Assembly: GCF_033115175.1 (NCBI RefSeq)
Contig: NC_084831.1
Location: 8,900,540 to 8,964,539 of the forward strand
Direction: 5' to 3'
Length of the DNA stretch: 64,000 bases
Origin: Lepus europaeus
Taxonomy: Eukaryota > Chordata > Mammalia > Lagomorpha > Leporidae
A program made the position numbers and the translations under genes. Within the stretch, counting starts at the first letter, position 1. Each line of letters starts with the position of its first letter. Under the pieces are notes generated by a model. The model was not told the origin of the DNA and ran no database searches. It saw only the letters and a program-made list of their open reading frames with translations. This document shows positions 9,117 through 19,510 of this stretch, one piece after another.

Positions 9117-9540
9117 TTGGAGACATAAATTAAAAGCTTCAGGGCACTTGCAAGTGGAAACTTCCCTAAAGGGAGCACACTCCAGGTTCAGTGTGAGAGA
9201 GGAAAGGGCCGGGCACGAAGCAGGAGGTCCAGCAGCCTGGGGGGTGGGCGGCAGCTGTGTGGACTCGGGACTGCAAGGGGCCATTCGGGCGTGGGTGTCC
9301 GGACTGACACTTCTGGAGCGGGGCTCAGGCTGCCGGACACGGGCGTTGGCTGTGCCTGGGCAGTCCTCAGGGAAGCCAGAGAGCGATCATCTGACCAGAG
9401 CTGTGGTCAGATGTTTGGTTTTTGTTTTTTTTGTTTTTTTAGTCTTTCAATGTAAAGTAGGTTAACTTTGTTTTCTGTTTGGTTCTCAAAATTACGTTTT
9501 TCCTTAATGTCAAATAATAAACAAAAAAGCAAACCTGAAT
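9117..9540 (+). other. Probable 3' UTR of the PRAME-family gene
   Basis: This runs from the stop codon to just past the polyadenylation signal at 9516. It holds no SINE and has a T-rich segment at 9418-9440. An ATTAAA at 9129-9134 could give a much shorter alternative 3' end, only 13 bases after the stop. Confidence 0.55.
9516..9521 (+). terminator. Polyadenylation signal AATAAA (PRAME-family gene)
   Basis: Canonical AATAAA, followed about 20 bases later by a GT-rich stretch (TGTGTCATGTCTGGT), the usual layout of a cleavage site. The ATTAAA at 9129 is the competitor. Confidence 0.6.
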
Positions 9541-9959
9541 GTGTCATGTCTGGTAACCTCCAGGATTCATTGGCCTGGATTTCCTGATGAAACCCCCTCA
9601 CAGAAAGCAGGGAGCTGAGGGTGGCTGTGAGCTTTGGCCCTGGAAGTCTGGCATCCAATCGCAACGATGCCATTTCTGTCCCTCCAGGCGTCTGTCACCT
9701 GCTCCCGTGGTGGCTTCTCAGGGTTAATGCCCAGGAGCAGGAGGGCTTGTATGGAGGATGTTCAAGCTCTGGGGGACCATAGGTTTCTCCAAGGGAACCA
9801 GGGCAAATGCAAGGTTTGTAGGGACAAAAGGAGACATGAAGGAAGTGGGTGTGGCCTCCATGTTTGTGATGCCACATTTGTAGGGGGGAGGATTTCCAAC
9901 TTTTGATGGGTCACCTGTTTCCAATAGATGGGCAAATAGTTCTCTCCTGAGCTAAAAGA
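9541..9959. other. Post-gene spacer, nothing recognised
   Basis: No exon and no clear repeat signature. The open frames at 9634-9906 have no recognisable similarity. Confidence 0.3.
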
Positions 9960-10165
9960 GTGAAGAAAAAGATTGGGATACAGGTATCCATTACAGGCTG
10001 GGGTCAGGCCGAAACCAGAAAGCAGGAACAGTATCTGGGTATCTGAGTCTCCCATATGGGTGCAGGGGCCCAATTTGGGATGCCAGCATTGCAGGCGGTG
10101 GCTTAACCCTCTGTGCAAACATGAGCCCCCAAATAGCTTTTTTTATCTATTTGAAAGGCAGAACT
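9960..10165 (-). mobile_element. Old CSINE fragments, - orientation
   Basis: GTCTCCCATATGGGTGCAGG and GATGCCAGCATTGCAGGCGG identify an inverted diverged copy ending near 10127. A second inverted tail fragment (TTTTTTTATCTATTTGAAAGGCAG) follows at 10138-10165. Confidence 0.65.
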
Positions 10166-10250
10166 TACTGTTGACTCTGGCTTCTGGGAGGGAGCTGGGG
10201 ACCCAAAGTGGGGGTCAGTGCTGCCTGTCCTGCGTTCCTCCAGGGCACGG

Positions 10251-10588
10251 GGGGGCTGCGACACAGCAGGTGAAGCCACTGCTTGGGACGCCAGCATCCA
10301 TGTCCCGGCTGCTCTACTTCCGATCCAGCTTCCTGCGAATGCACCTGGGAGGTAGCAGGTGGTGGCTCAAGTAACTGGGCTCCTGCCACCCACGTGGGAG
10401 ACCCAGGACTCAGTCCAGGGACCCAGCCGCTTGGGCTGTCATTCGCTGCTTCCCAGGTTTGCATTAGCAGGAATCCGGGCGAAGAGCCGAGCGAGCGGGA
10501 AGTTGGACTGAAGCGCTCCACTGCATGAATGCATGATGCTCTCTGCATCTCGGGGATCAGCTTAACCGCTGCGCCAAGCGCCCGCCCC
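10251..10588. mobile_element. Strand-switched CSINE (plus half then minus half)
   Basis: 10251-10403 is direct-strand SINE from the head through CACCCACGTGGGAGACCC. 10404-10588 then reads as inverted SINE (CAGGGACCCAGCCGCTTGGG, TTTGCATTAGCAGGAATC, then CCGCTGCGCCAAGCGCCCGCC). Direct and inverted halves meet beside the internal CCCACGTGGG palindrome, giving a hairpin-like unit with both heads outward. Confidence 0.65.
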
Positions 10589-10690
10589 ACTTGGCTTTCT
10601 TTGTGATTCTGGAATTGGGCAACATTTGCTTAAGCAGAGCAAGAGTTCTGATGAGCTGAGCAGAGATTGGTTTTACAAAAAAGCAGAGAT

Positions 10691-11022
10691 GGACCGGTGC
10701 TGTGGTATAGCGGGCAAAGCTGCCGCCTGCAGTGCCGTCATCCCTTATGGGTACCAGTTTGAGTCCCAGCTACCTCACTCCTGAACTAGCTCTCTGTTAT
10801 GGCCTGGGAAAGCATAGAAGAGGGCCCAAGTGCTTGGACCCCTGCACCTGCATGGGAGACCCAGAAGAAGCTCCTGGCTCCTGGCTTCGGATCAGCTCAG
10901 CTCCAGCCATTGTGGCCATCTGGGGAGTGAACCAGTGGATGGAAGACCTCTCTCTGGCCCTTCCACTCTCTGTAACTCTGCCTTTCAAATAAAATAAATC
11001 TTAAAAAAAAAATAAAAGAAAG
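10691..11022 (+). mobile_element. CSINE, full length, + orientation
   Basis: It has the head GGACCGGTGCTGTGGTATAG, GTTTGAGTCCCAGC, CAGCTCCAGCCATTGTGGCC and the tail TTTCAAATAAAATAAATC. AAAGCAGA occurs on both sides (10680-10687 and 11023-11030) and may be the target duplication. Confidence 0.85.
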
Positions 11023-11030
11023 AAAGCAGA

Positions 11031-11480
11031 AACAAAGAATGGGAGTGGACGCATCATTGCCAAGTCTTTCTTTGTAAGGCGGGACCAGGGAGATAGAAAT
11101 TCTTTGATTGGTTACTCCTTGTAAGGATTAGAGAATGTCAGGATTAAGACCAGGAATAAACTGGTCTGGCTTGCGCTGTTATCTCTCATCTTGGAAGGTC
11201 AGACAGCAACTTACTTTCTGTTTTGAGATTTTTAGCCTGAGTGACTTTGCCTGGATTTTGGGTGTGGTCTCTTGGGGCCACTCACAAAACACTGGTCTGA
11301 AAAAGCAGCAGCCTACACGTTCTAGAAGCTCAGATGATCCTCTCACGGGCTGTGGGGAGTAGCTGGGTTGACATGTGCCTGGGCAGCAGCCTGCCATGGA
11401 AGAGCCCTGACCCTGAAGCACGCCGTCACCCGGTGGCAGCCGCCGTGACGTCGGGGACATGTGACGTCAGCCACGCTAGT
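11031..11480. other. Unassigned unique-looking segment before duplicated block copy 2
   Basis: It holds GATTGGTTACTCC, an AATAAA at about 11154 and CTGTTATCTCTCATC, which could be part of an old LTR, but I cannot assign it. Two GTGACGTC/TGACGTCA-like (CRE-type) motifs lie near 11444 and 11461. It does not align with the flank of copy 1. Confidence 0.3.
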
Positions 11481-11482
11481 CT

Positions 11483-11810
11483 CTCTTCAGCATCACCCTC
11501 CAGCCTCAGGGGCTTTCTGGCTGTCAAAGCTGCTCTCCAGCCCCGCCTCGGGTCACAGCCCCTGAGCTGATCCCGTCTGCAGCCCCTGCTCCCTGGGGTG
11601 GGGGTGGGGGGAGGGGTGGCATCAGCGGCCCCCTGTCCCTCCCTTGCCTGGAGGCCGGGGTTGGGAGTCTCTGTTATCTCCTTTGCACTCTCTCCCCTTT
11701 TGCTTTCTAAACCTTGTCCAGATAAAGGCAATGCTCCACGCCCACCACCCAGAAAACCCACACAGATTTCACCTGTCCTGGGCCATCCACAGGGGTCCCG
11801 CGGAAGATCC
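11483..11810 (+). repeat. Duplicated block, copy 2 (3' of the PRAME-family gene)
   Basis: 11488-11655 equals 2435-2602 exactly. Further on, copy 2 has a 2-8 base gap after GGAGGC, lacks several bases after GATAAAGGC, and has a few point changes, then similarity decays after about 11765. It is in direct orientation, about 9.05 kb from copy 1, so the two copies bracket the PRAME-family gene. Confidence 0.85.
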
Positions 11811-12167
11811 CAACCCCAGCTTCCCCGCCTCCACCCTGGGCGATTTCCTCCAGACAAGGCGCAACCTGAGCCTGGCAGATCCATCACACCCTCGGGGGAG
11901 CCCCTATACCTCCCTGAGTGGGGCCGCCACCTGCGTGTCCCTCTCATGTCCTGGAAGAAGAGGGACCGGGTGCGAATCGCAAACTCATGCAGGCACCCGA
12001 GGGTTAACGCACTTAGAGATTATTTCCTTGGACACCGAACAGATGCCCTACCCAGGAGAGCAGCAACCTGGGATGGCTGGTGTGTCACAAAGGGGCTCAG
12101 CGGGGTGTGCTTCGGGGGCCACCCACACCCACAGCAGGGTAGCGGGCAATGTGTTGTCCCCGATGAA

Positions 12168-12408
12168 GTCACCTGCTGGTTCACTCCCCAGATGGCCGCA
12201 ACAGCAGGAACCAGGTTAGGCTGAAGCCAGGGCCTGGTGTCTCACACGGGTGGCAGAGGCCCCAGCACCTGGGCCGTCCTCTGCTGCTTCCTAGGTGCTT
12301 AGCAGGGAGCTGGCTCAGAGGCAGGGCAGCCGCGCCCAAGGCAGCGCTCCGATACGAGATGCTGGCATTGCAAATGGAGGCTCAGCCCGCGGTGCCACAA
12401 CACCAGCT
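12168..12408 (-). mobile_element. CSINE, 3'-truncated, - orientation
   Basis: CCTGCTGGTTCACTCCCCAG, TTAGGCTGAAGCCAGGG, TGCTGGCATTGCAAATGG and the inverted head TGCCACAACACCAGC mark it. The A-rich tail is missing. Confidence 0.75.
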
Positions 12409-12602
12409 CTGGCAAGATGGTTTTTCCAGTGTGGTTCACCTCTTCCATTTCTCCTGCAACCTGGGTCCTCCCGCAAGAGTGCAGGTGATGCTGGCTGGGT
12501 GCCGGCAGAGCTGGACTCACTGGGGAGCCCAAGCCACTTCAGAGGCCTCCTCTGCCCACCCAGAGCTGTGCCCAGACACGGGAAGCATCCGAAGCTCCCC
12601 AT

Positions 12603-12683
12603 GGTGGGGGGTGGGGGGGGCTGGTGGGGGGTGAGGGGGCTGGTGGGGGGGCTGGTGGTGAGGGTGGTGGTGGGGGTGGTGGG
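12603..12683 (+). repeat. G-rich (GGTGGGGG)n tract, G-quadruplex candidate
   Basis: Almost purely G and T/A in short spacers, with many runs of three to eight G on the + strand. By base composition it should form intramolecular G-quadruplexes. It lies between SINEs with no gene near it. Confidence 0.8.
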
Positions 12684-12889
12684 ACAAGATCAGCCTGCCA
12701 GGCTTCAGGGGGGCAATGGCCCCAACATTGAACTCCCATTGGAGTGGGGGTTTGTCATGGTTCTTTGTCTTTAACACAGGTCACCCCATTCTGGATGACC
12801 CCTAAACAGTGTGTTTGCAACTTGGTTCACAGGATAAACTCTTGTACCCACTGCTGTATCTCATCCATAGTGGGTACTATCACTGTGTC

Positions 12890-12903
12890 ATTATTATTAT
12901 TAT
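12890..12903 (+). repeat. Short (TTA)n microsatellite
   Basis: Four to five TTA units at the T-rich end of the adjacent inverted young SINE; probably grown from its poly(A) tail. Confidence 0.7.
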
Positions 12904-13234
12904 TTTTTGACAGGCAGAGTGGACAGTGAGAGAGAAAGACAGAGAGAAAGGTCTTCCTTCCGTTGGTTCACCCCCCAATGGCCGCTGCAGCGGGCGCGCT
13001 GCAGCCGGCGCACTGCACTGATCCGAAGCCAGGAGCCAGGTGTTTCTCCTGGTCTCCCATGAGGGTGCAGGGCCCAAGCACTTGGGCCATCCTCCACTGC
13101 ACTCCCAGGCCACAGCAGAGAGCTGGACAGAAAGAGGAGCAACCAGGACAGAAGCCGGCGCCCCAACTGGGACTAGAACCCGGGGTGCTGGCACTGCAGG
13201 CAGAGGATTAGCCAAGCGAGCCGTGGCACCAGCC
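12904..13234 (-). mobile_element. Young CSINE, - orientation
   Basis: It starts TTTTTTGACAGGCAGAGTGG, continues with GTCTTCCTTCCGTTGG and GGGACTAGAACCCGG, and ends with CCGTGGCACCAGCC. The TGACAGGCAGAGTGGACAG signature is the inverse of the CTGTCCACTCTGCCTGTCA tail of the young subtype. Confidence 0.88.
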
Positions 13235-13467
13235 AGAACATTCAATTTGCATAAAAGGTAGGAGAAGGGTAGGGCATTCTGGCAGTTACAAAAACTGTGG
13301 TTTGGGGTAGAAGCCGCCATTCTCATTTTAATGGTTATAAGAATGGCTGATTCTGTATTTCTCCAGAGACGCCCATGTTTGGGATAGACCACAAAGTCTT
13401 CTAAGCAAGTTTCCAGTATTCCGTTGGGTAGGAGGTTCTGGCACATGCTAAGAAGTCGATCAATTTG

Positions 13468-13790
13468 GGCCCACATTATGGCGCAGAAGGTTAAGCTGTC
13501 TGTGACGCAGGCACTCCACACCCGGGGGCTGGTGCAGGTTCCAGGGGCTTCTCTTCCAACCCAGATCCTTGCTAATGCACCTGGGAAAGCAGTGGATGGT
13601 GGTCCAGGTATTTGGGCCCCTTCCAGCCATGTGGGAGACCCGGATGGACTTCCAGGTTCCTGGCTTCAGCCTGGCCCAATCCCTGGCTGTTGTGGCCATT
13701 TGAGGAGTGAACCAGCAGATGGAAGATCTCTCTCTCCCCTCTGTCTCTCCCCCTCTCTCTGTCACTCTGCTTTTCAAATAAATACATGAT
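13468..13790 (+). mobile_element. Old CSINE, + orientation
   Basis: GGCGCAGAAGGTTAAGCTG, CCTGGGAAAGCAGTGG, GTGGGAGACCCGGATGG and the TTTTCAAATAAATACATG tail mark it. Confidence 0.75.
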
Positions 13791-13876
13791 TTTTTTACAA
13801 AACAGAAAAAGTCAATTTTGCTCCTCCCTGTCTATTTCACCCAGGGCCGCTGTGTAGTAATCCCATTGGCCATTTT

Positions 13877-13928
13877 TTAAAAAAGATTTATTTAGTTAGT
13901 TAGTTAGTTGAAAGGCAGAGTTACAGAG

Positions 13929-13967
<39 letters not shown>

Positions 13968-14232
13968 AAGCGGTCTTCTATCTGCTGGTTCACTCCCCAA
14001 ATGGCCGCAATGGCCAGAGTTGAGCTGTTTGGAAGCCGGGAGCCAGGAGCTTCTTCCGGTTCTCCCATGTGGGTGCAGGGGTCCAAGCACTTGGGTCATC
14101 TTCTGCTGCTTTCCCCAGGCTCATTAGCAGGGAGCCGGATCAGAAGTGGAGCAGCCGGGACTCTAACCAGCACCCATATGGGATGCCGGCACTGCAGGCA
14201 GTGGCTTTACCCACTATGTGATAGTGCCAGCC
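13877..14232 (-). mobile_element. CSINE, full length, - orientation, with TSD
   Basis: AAAAGATTTATTTAG, then four TTAG units, a (GA)n stretch at about 13927-13966, TCTGCTGGTTCACTCCCC and an inverted head ending TAGTGCCAGCCCC. Near-identical CCCATTGGCCATTTT and CCCATTTGGCCATTTT flank it (about 13862-13876 and 14233-14247). Confidence 0.88.
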
Positions 14233-14265
14233 CCCATTTGGCCATTTTAAATCTATTGCAGCCCC

Positions 14266-14600
14266 TGGCTGGCGCCGTGGCTCACTAGGCTAATCCTCCA
14301 CCTGCAGCGCCAGCACTCTGGGTTCTAGTCCCAGTCGGTTCTATCCCAGTTGCTCCTCTTCCAGGCCAGCTCTCTGCTGTGGCCCGGGAGGGCAGTGGAG
14401 GATGGCCCAAGTGCTTGGGCCCTGCATCCCATGGGAGACCAGGAGGAAGCACCTGGCTCCTGGCTTCGGATCGGTGCAGCGCGTTGGCCGTAGCGGCCAT
14501 TTGGGGGTGGGGGGTGTGTGTGAACCAACAGAAGGAAGACCTTTCTCTCTGTCTCTCTCTCTCACTGTCCACTCTGCCTGTCAAAAATTAAAAAAAAAAA
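14266..14600 (+). mobile_element. Young CSINE, + orientation, with TSD
   Basis: Head TGGCTGGCGCCGTGGCTCAC, AGGCTAATCC, GGTTCTAGTCCCAG, tail TGTCAAAAATTAAAAA. Flanks AAATCTATTGCAGCCCC (about 14249-14265) and AAATCTTGCAGCCCC (14601-14615) form an imperfect target duplication. Confidence 0.9.
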
Positions 14601-14615
14601 AAATCTTGCAGCCCC

Positions 14616-15567
14616 GCCCCTTCATGATCTTAGTACTCCTCAGTCTACCGGCTGTGAGGCTCGAGCCTTGCGACCACCTCAGTCCCTCTGTCTGTCCCCA
14701 TCCTGGGGAAGTCCAGTGTCCAGGGCCCTGGCCTTTTCCTGGGAAACGCTGACCCTGCTTCCTCCGTCCCAGGGGACCCCCGGCTGCAGCCCCGCAGGCA
14801 GCTCAGCCTCGCTCCCGCCCTCCGCCCTCCGTGTCTCTCCCTGCTGCTTCTCACCTTCGCGGCCCTGGCTGCGAGCTGGGGACAAGTCGTCCCGGGACTC
14901 TGCCTAACGTCGCGCTTCCCCTCCTCTGGAGCTCTGGAGCATCTGCCCAGGGAAAGTCACCGTCAGCAGCCCGAGGGGCTCAGGAACCGGCCCCGGGGTA
15001 CCAACAAGCCTGGTAGGTTCTTTCTAGAAATTCTTCCGTTTCCAATTAAGGTCAGAGATGGGGACTGCAGATTTGCCTTCGAACATGACTAGGGTCCACC
15101 AGGTGGCGCTGGAGAGCCTCCCGCCCGGCTTGATCTATAACCAGGCTGTGCTCATCGCAACCAGTGGAGGGGAGATGGGCTGAAAACAGAGAAGCCAAGG
15201 GGTCCTCCTCTGGGCCAGGAGGGGGGTTCCTGTCAATCAAATCAGAGGCTGAAAGTGGGCAGTGCAGCCAGAGAAAGCCAGCCTGCCGGCCGCGCGCACC
15301 TGAGCCTTCTTGCTCCGGAGGTGGCCCCTGTACCAAACCGAGTGCCCTGTAGGTCCTCTATGGGGAGATCAGACCCGGCTCTGACTCCCCAGGGTCCTGT
15401 GCGATGTGGGCGCAGTGTTTCTCCCCGCTGGGGGAGGATTTGGCTCAGATGCGAACCAGGGGCAACCGGCAGAACTGTAAGTGCTGTTATTGATGGCTGG
15501 CGACGGGGGACCAGGCGGGGGTGCTGGAGTGGAGCCACTGGCGTAGATGGTTCAAGGATGGTGGCAG
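14616..15567. other. GC-rich unique segment
   Basis: Moderately GC-rich and without SINEs. The frames present are unlike known proteins and I see no splice-supported exon. Confidence 0.3.
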
Positions 15568-15891
15568 GGGCTGGCCGTATGCTGCTACGGGCTAGGCCAC
15601 CGCTTCTGATGCCAGCCTCCCAGGTCAGAGCATGGGTTCGAGTCCCGGCTGCTCTTCTTCCCATCCAGCTCCCTGCTAAGGTGCCTGGGAAAGCATCAGA
15701 AGGTGGCCAGAGTACTTGGGTCCCTGCCACCCATGTGGGAGACCCAGACAGGGCTCCTGGCTTCCCCTGGCCCAGCCGTGGCTGTTGTGGCCATTTGGGG
15801 AGTGAACCAGCAGATGGACGATCTCTCTCTCCCTCCCTCTCTGTCACTCTGCCTTTCAAATAGATAAAAAGAAATCTTTTAAGAAAGTGGC
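15568..15891 (+). mobile_element. CSINE, + orientation
   Basis: GGTTCGAGTCCCGGCTGCTC, GGGAGACCCAGACAGG, GAACCAGCAGATGGACG and a TTTCAAATAGATAAAAAG tail. TGGTGGCAG is present on both sides (15559-15567 and 15892-15900). Confidence 0.85.
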
Positions 15892-15900
15892 TGGTGGCAG

Positions 15901-16500
15901 ACTTGGTGCCTAAAGCCCCATCGCCCTCCCGCGCCCTGCAGTCCCCTCCTTGGTAACCGGCTTTCCCTGCTCCCTCCTCTGATCTGTGCACGCGGGGGCG
16001 GTGCCCCTTCTCTATTCGTCATCACCCTGGTGACAGAGCACGGACGCCTGGACCTGGGGAGCCCCACCAGCAGAGCACGGATGCAGGACGTGTGGGCCAC
16101 CTATGGGCCGTGTTCTCCGGTTCTCAGCCGCAGCGAGGCCGGGCTGTGCCGCAGGGTGTTACTGCTTCGCTTGCCTTTGGGTGGTGGTCTTGTCGCTGTC
16201 GTCACTCCATTTACCACCCCCCCCCCCCACCGCTTTACACTTGGGAAAGCAAATGGAAGAGAAAGAAGGAAGTTTCTGGACTACAGATGACCACACACAA
16301 GGCAAAAGTAGGCTTTAGTTCCAACTAAAATGGAAGCAAGCATGAACGAACCTGCACACAGTGCGGGTGACGGTCCTGCAAACCGTGCCCCACTCCCAGC
16401 GGGGGTCCCTCACCACGCGGGGCACAGCGCCCCCCCCATCTGGGGGCACAATGAGGCCACTCACCCCACTCGGGGGGGGGTCACATGACCGGCACATGCT
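15901..16500. other. Unassigned segment with C- and G-homopolymers
   Basis: It contains pure runs at 16217-16228 (12 C), 16430-16437 (8 C) and 16472-16480 (9 G). No gene or transposon signature was seen. Confidence 0.4.
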
Positions 16501-16501
16501 T

Positions 16502-16782
16502 GCATTTCAGAGTTAGAGGGGAAGAAGAAGAGAGGTCTTCCACCTGCTGGTTCACACCCCAAATGCCCCCCCAATGGCTGGGGCTGGGCCAGGCTGAGGT
16601 CAGGAGCCCAGAACTTCATCGTGGGTGCAGGGGCCCAGGCACCTGGGCCATCTTCCACTGCTTTCCCAGGTGCATTACCAGGGAGCTGGATCGGAAGTGG
16701 AGCTGCTGGGACTTGAACCAGTGCCATATGGGATGCTGGCTTGGCAGGCGGCAGCTTTAGCCTCTGTGCCACAGTGCCAGCC
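16502..16782 (-). mobile_element. CSINE, - orientation
   Basis: CACCTGCTGGTTCACACCCC, CAGGCTGAGGTCAGGAGCCC, GGATCGGAAGTGGAGCTGC and the inverted head TGCCACAGTGCCAGCC. Confidence 0.8.
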
Positions 16783-17149
16783 TGTAGTTTCCTCCTTCAA
16801 CAAAACACAGGGCCTGGTTGCTCCGAGCCCGTTGGGGGATGCACTTCTGGGGGCTCCGTAGGGACCGGGCATGCAGCAGGAACTCAGGAACTGTGTCTTC
16901 TCTTTTCCATTTATCAGGAAGCCCACACTCCTTAGGCCTTCAGCCTTCCACTCTGTCCCCACTCACAGGAAGGGGGGCAGGACCAGAGCGCACCACGGGG
17001 CTCAGCTTCTGCAGGGTGGCGACTGCCATTCAACCAGGATCCGGCCCAGCCCCTGCCCCTGCAGCCAGCAGAGGGGCCGTGGGAAGTGCCAATGAGCAGG
17101 AAACAGCCCCGGTGCAGCACTCTGGCGCCATCTGCCGATCAGAGTGGGC

Positions 17150-17478
17150 AGTGCAGCCAACATTGCACACCCCACTGGAGTGCTGTGGCTCCTGGTTCAA
17201 GTCCCGGCTGCTCCACCTCCAGTCCAACTCCTTGCTAATGTGTCTGGGAAAGCAGCAGAGGATGGCCCAAGTTCTTGGGCCCCTGTATCCGTGTGGGAGA
17301 CCCGGAAGAAGGTCCTAGATCTTGGCTTCAGCCTGGCCCAGCTCCGGCTGTTGTGGCCATCTGGGGAGTGAACCAGCAAATGGAAGACCTCTCTGTCTCT
17401 CTCTGTCTCTCTCTCTCTCCCTCCCTCCCTCTGCCTCACTGGAACTCTGCCTTTCAAATAAATAAATCCTTTTAAAAA
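17150..17478 (+). mobile_element. CSINE, + orientation
   Basis: GGTTCAAGTCCCGGCTGCTC, GGAAAGCAGCAGAGGATGGC, GGGGAGTGAACCAGC, (TCTC)n and TTTCAAATAAATAAATCC. The head is diverged. Confidence 0.8.
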
Positions 17479-17483
17479 AACAC

Positions 17484-17720
17484 TACGTCTGCCATCAGTG
17501 GCCTGGGTTCCACCCCGGGCTCCGAGTCCTGCTACCACAGGCCCTGGGAGGCAGCGGGGGTGGCTCTCAAGCTGTTGGCTCCTGCCACCCACGTGGGAGA
17601 CCTGGATGGAGTTCCCAGCTTCTGGCTTCAGCCTGGCCCTGCCCTGTCTGGGGTCTGCATTTGCAGAGTGAACCAGAGAGGATGGGAGATCTTTCCTTCT
17701 CCGTCAGTCTGGCTGTCTGT
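17484..17720 (+). mobile_element. Old CSINE fragment, + orientation
   Basis: It follows directly on the previous tail: CTGCCACCCACGTGGGAGAC, CTTCTGGCTTCAGCCTGGCC, GCAGAGTGAACCAGAG. The usual AAATAAA tail is absent. Confidence 0.65.
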
Positions 17721-18154
17721 CTCCGTCAATAGGTGGGTATTCCTCCCGCGTCCCCAGCATCGCCGGGCGGTGCGAGGGCTCCCGGGCGAGGACTGTTCTG
17801 TGAACTCGGCCCCTGGCCTGGGCCGGCGCCAGCTTCCTCTTTGACATGAAGTCTGTTAGAGGAGAGGCGCGCCCTACTTTGCTAAGGTTCCAGCCAAGGG
17901 CTCAGCCTCCTTGGAAATTCCAGTCCTTTGTTCCTCCCTGCAGGCGGGGGTGAAGGCAGCTACTCCGCGGACTTTAATGAGCGGCTCCTGCCTGCTGTGT
18001 TTTTCCAAAACTTTTCCGACCTCTGAAGACCCCTGATTTCTCAGCAAAAAGAAACAACATCAGCAAAAAAAAGGACTTTTAAAAAATGTACTACTTTTTC
18101 TCCTTTGTCTTTTCCTGAGGCAAGGGAGACATGAATTGTGTTTTGATCAGAAGT

Positions 18155-18157
<3 letters not shown>
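17721..18157. other. Unassigned spacer
   Basis: GC-rich at first, then A-rich around 18030-18090. No feature could be supported. Confidence 0.3.
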
Positions 18158-18185
<28 letters not shown>

Positions 18186-18478
18186 TTTTTTGGAGAGACA
18201 GAGACAGAGACAGACAGCTTCCATCTGCCACTGGCTCACTCCCTAAATGTCCACAACAGCCAGGGCTGGGCTGGGCGGAAGCCAGGAGCCAGGAACACAA
18301 CCCAGATCTCTCCTGTGGGCGGCAGGGACCCTGTCCAATGGGTCGTCACTGCTTCTCCCTGGGTCTGTATTAGCAGGACGCTGGACTCAGGGGGCCAGAG
18401 CTGGGTGCTGAACCCAGGCGCTCTGATACGGGGCAGCATCCTCACTGCCTCCTAACCAGAGGACCGGACACCTGCCCC
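18158..18478 (-). mobile_element. Old CSINE, - orientation
   Basis: (CT)n plus T-run, GGAGAGACAGAGACAG, CACTGGCTCACTCCCTAAAT, GCGGAAGCCAGGAGCC, ending GAGGACCGGACACCTGCCCC. Strongly diverged. Confidence 0.65.
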
Positions 18479-19510
18479 TTTGCTTAGCATGGAGACAGCC
18501 TACTCGCGTACTCACTTTGACCTTTTTTTTGCAACTATTCAGGGAGAAGGCACAAACCAAGGCTATTGAGAGAGGCAAAGGAAGAGAAGGGGTCTTGAGC
18601 CTTTACCTGCCAGGTTTGTGCCGGGAAATAAAAAGGAATGCAAAGCCATTTCCAAGGTCAGAGAGAAAGACAGCTGAGAGTCGTAGACTCTTCAGGATTT
18701 TAGCCAAGTGCTCTCTCTATAACCTGGTTATTATTATTTTTTAAACTTCCTTTGGCTTAACTCAGATCTGACTGCAGGTCCGGTTGTGCTTCGCGGCCGG
18801 GCACGCAGCCCGTGGGATGCATGCACTGGAGAAACCTCAGGACAGACTTGTTCATGGTGTTGGGCTTAGTGTCTTGCAGGAGCTCCAAGTTGATTTTCCG
18901 TGTTGTTATTTACCGGGTCTGTCTCGGAGAGGGTCTGGTCAGCGCGGCTGGGCTCCTTTTGTTTTCTTTCCCACTGCACTCGGCCGGACACGGACTTGGC
19001 CAAGCTCTTTGAGTTTCTCAGAAATTCTTTTCCCCACCGGTGGCTGCTCGTTCTGAATAAAGATGCGTGCAGGCCCTTGGAGCGGCTGCCTGGGAGCTGC
19101 CTGGGAGGAGTGCTGGAGGGAGATAAATCAAAGAGCTGTCACCTCGCACGGCAGGACACTGAAGGCTTCGGACACCACAGAGAAGCCTCTCTCCCCTGGG
19201 GCTGGAGTGAGAGCTGCCCGGGGGTGGGGGGTGGGGGGCTGCAATGGCCGCCTTGGTCCCGCTGGAGCGGGCGGGGCGGCGGGGGAGAAGATGGGCAGGG
19301 GCCTCTCCTCTCTGCAATGCTGTCCTGTGCCCACCCCCTGGTCCCTGATTTCTCTGTTGGCTCCTTCTCCTCTTCCAGGTCTCAGCGTCAGTGACACCTC
19401 CTCCAAGCAGCTCTCCCTGACCACCTCCCCTGTTCCCATCTTCCACTCTGCTGGTTTCCTCCACGGGACCCACGCATGACTGTTTGCCACGATGCACACT
19501 CTTGTTTCTT
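18479..19510. other. Unassigned intergenic segment
   Basis: No SINE signature and no recognisable exon. The frames of 130-160 residues on both strands around 19.0-19.5 kb are low-complexity and GC-driven. Ancient, unrecognised repeats may be present. Confidence 0.3.

Noticed and set aside
8586-9284. 232-residue antisense frame over PRAME-family exon 3
   Set aside because: Antisense shadow of the coding exon, with no independent support.
11483-12410. Second PRAME-family gene or promoter downstream of duplicated block copy 2
   Set aside because: No CCAAT/TATA cluster at the matching distance and no PRAME-like exon; similarity ends soon after 11765.
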